A stretch of DNA of 14,737 bases from JAOTYV01 sp041557595 (GTDB lineage Bacteria; Pseudomonadota; Alphaproteobacteria; UBA8366): contig JBFFGE010000119.1 in NCBI GenBank assembly GCA_041557595.1, forward strand, positions 1-14,737, given 5' to 3'. The notes under the pieces are model-generated. The model saw only the letters and a list, made by a program, of their open reading frames with translations. It was not told the DNA's origin and made no database searches. The translations under genes were made by a program, and so were the position numbers. Below are positions 14,010-14,737 of this stretch, piece after piece (within the stretch, counting starts at the first letter, position 1; every line of letters begins with the position of its first letter).

Positions 14010-14737
14010 TCAAGCGGCGAGCAGCGCCGCGGCCTGGCCGCGCGCATCGGTTGCGGCCGTGTCGTCTCCCAGGCCGTCGAGCGCCTCCGCCGTGCGTTTC
14101 CAGCCCCAGACCGAATTCGGATTGAGCGCATTCCGTTCGGCCAGCAGCGCGCGCGCATATCGGAATTGCCCGGATTTCAAAGCCGAAGACACGAGCATGC
14201 GGAAAAACAGATCGCGCTGCGCATGGCTGCCGCCGATGCAATAGACCCGCCGGCGGATCGGCGCCAACAGCGCCACGGCGCCAGCATGATCGCCCCTGCC
14301 CCGCGCATCGATTGCCTTGCAAAGGGCCAATCCCACCTCGCGGAATATCGGGCCTTCGGTCGTGTCGTCCCGCGCCGCCGCGACTTCCATCGACGACAGC
14401 ATCCGTTCCGCCGCATCGGTCCGCCCGCCGGCGGCCAAAGCAAGCATGTAATGGGAATCGTGGAAGGCGAAGATGTGATCGTCGACCTTATCCACCGCCT
14501 TTTCCGCCAGTTCCTCCCACCGGTCGCCGACGTCCAGACCGGCCTCTTCGAGGCGCCACAACAGGGCGATTGCGTTGCTCATGTCGAGATAGTCGGCGGA
14601 TGTCTTATCCGGCCGCACGCCGGTATCGTAGATCGACAGGATTTCGTCGAATTGCTCGAGTTCGAGATGGAACAAACACTTATGCCACCAGGTGTGGTAG
14701 CGGAAATTGTTACAGCCGTCCCAATTCGGCGCCAGCC
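14010..14737 (-). CDS. TTC38-like tetratricopeptide repeat protein, 5' end cut by the window
   Basis: The frame is open to the right edge, so these 241 residues are the C-terminal part of a longer protein; TTC38-type proteins are usually about 440-470 residues. The segment NNFRYHTWWHKCLFHLELEQ near the edge, followed by ILSIYDTGV, matches the characteristic His-Trp-His region and TPR helix of this family. The remainder is Ala/Leu-rich paired helices typical of TPR-like arrays (for example FRYARALLAERNALNPNSVW, residues 190-209). It is probably cytoplasmic and protein-binding or metabolic; no reaction is established for bacterial members. A TTG at 14675 could be mistaken for a start, but homology continues upstream of it. 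The stop is 119 nt before sppA. Confidence 0.75.
   Translation of the reverse strand, partial: LAPNWDGCNNFRYHTWWHKCLFHLELEQFDEILSIYDTGVRPDKTSADYLDMSNAIALLWRLEEAGLDVGDRWEELAEKAVDKVDDHIFAFHDSHYMLALAAGGRTDAAERMLSSMEVAAARDDTTEGPIFREVGLALCKAIDARGRGDHAGAVALLAPIRRRVYCIGGSHAQRDLFFRMLVSSALKSGQFRYARALLAERNALNPNSVWGWKRTAEALDGLGDDTAATDARGQAAALLAA

Overview
The window looks like chromosomal DNA from a GC-rich alphaproteobacterium. The evidence is the xseB-ispA-tlyA gene order, the DUF2189 and PAS_5-like proteins, and palindromic repeats carrying GANTC, the CcrM methylation sequence. No species can be named from the sequence alone. There is no rRNA, tRNA, transposase, integrase or CRISPR array in it.

Layout. 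(1) Positions 149-4549, minus strand: a two-gene RND efflux operon, periplasmic adaptor first and then the inner-membrane permease, with no outer-membrane channel gene in the window. (2) 4819-5748, plus: an intact histone-deacetylase-family amidohydrolase. (3) 5921-7606: a less GC-rich accessory block with two translationally coupled small PAS_5-like proteins (plus) and a convergent GNAT-like acyltransferase (minus) whose 3' end overlaps the second PAS gene by 110 bp. (4) 7607-8068: a gene-free stretch holding a short decayed copy of the 3' end of the deacetylase gene, a hairpin and a composite palindromic repeat. (5) 8069-9704, minus: a DUF2189 membrane protein and a cupin protein. (6) 9907-11992, plus: xseB, ispA and tlyA, without the dxs gene that I recall usually sits between ispA and tlyA in this clade. 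(7) 12091-14737, minus: signal peptide peptidase sppA, and the 3' part of a TTC38-like TPR protein running off the right edge. A second copy of the GANTC palindromic repeat lies between the convergent tlyA and sppA ends.

How it fits together. From memory, many alphaproteobacteria carry a conserved string of deacetylase, xseB, (ispA), dxs and tlyA. Here the first gene is separated from xseB by about 4.1 kb containing five other genes, and a scar resembling the end of that same first gene lies in the middle of the separating DNA. This suggests a past duplication or rearrangement followed by decay and gene gain. xseB (DNA repair), ispA (farnesyl diphosphate synthesis) and tlyA (rRNA methylation) are functionally unrelated but probably share transcription in part. 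No complete new defence or mobile system is evident. The most distinctive parts are the rearranged locus, the coupled PAS pair facing the acyltransferase, and the repeat family.
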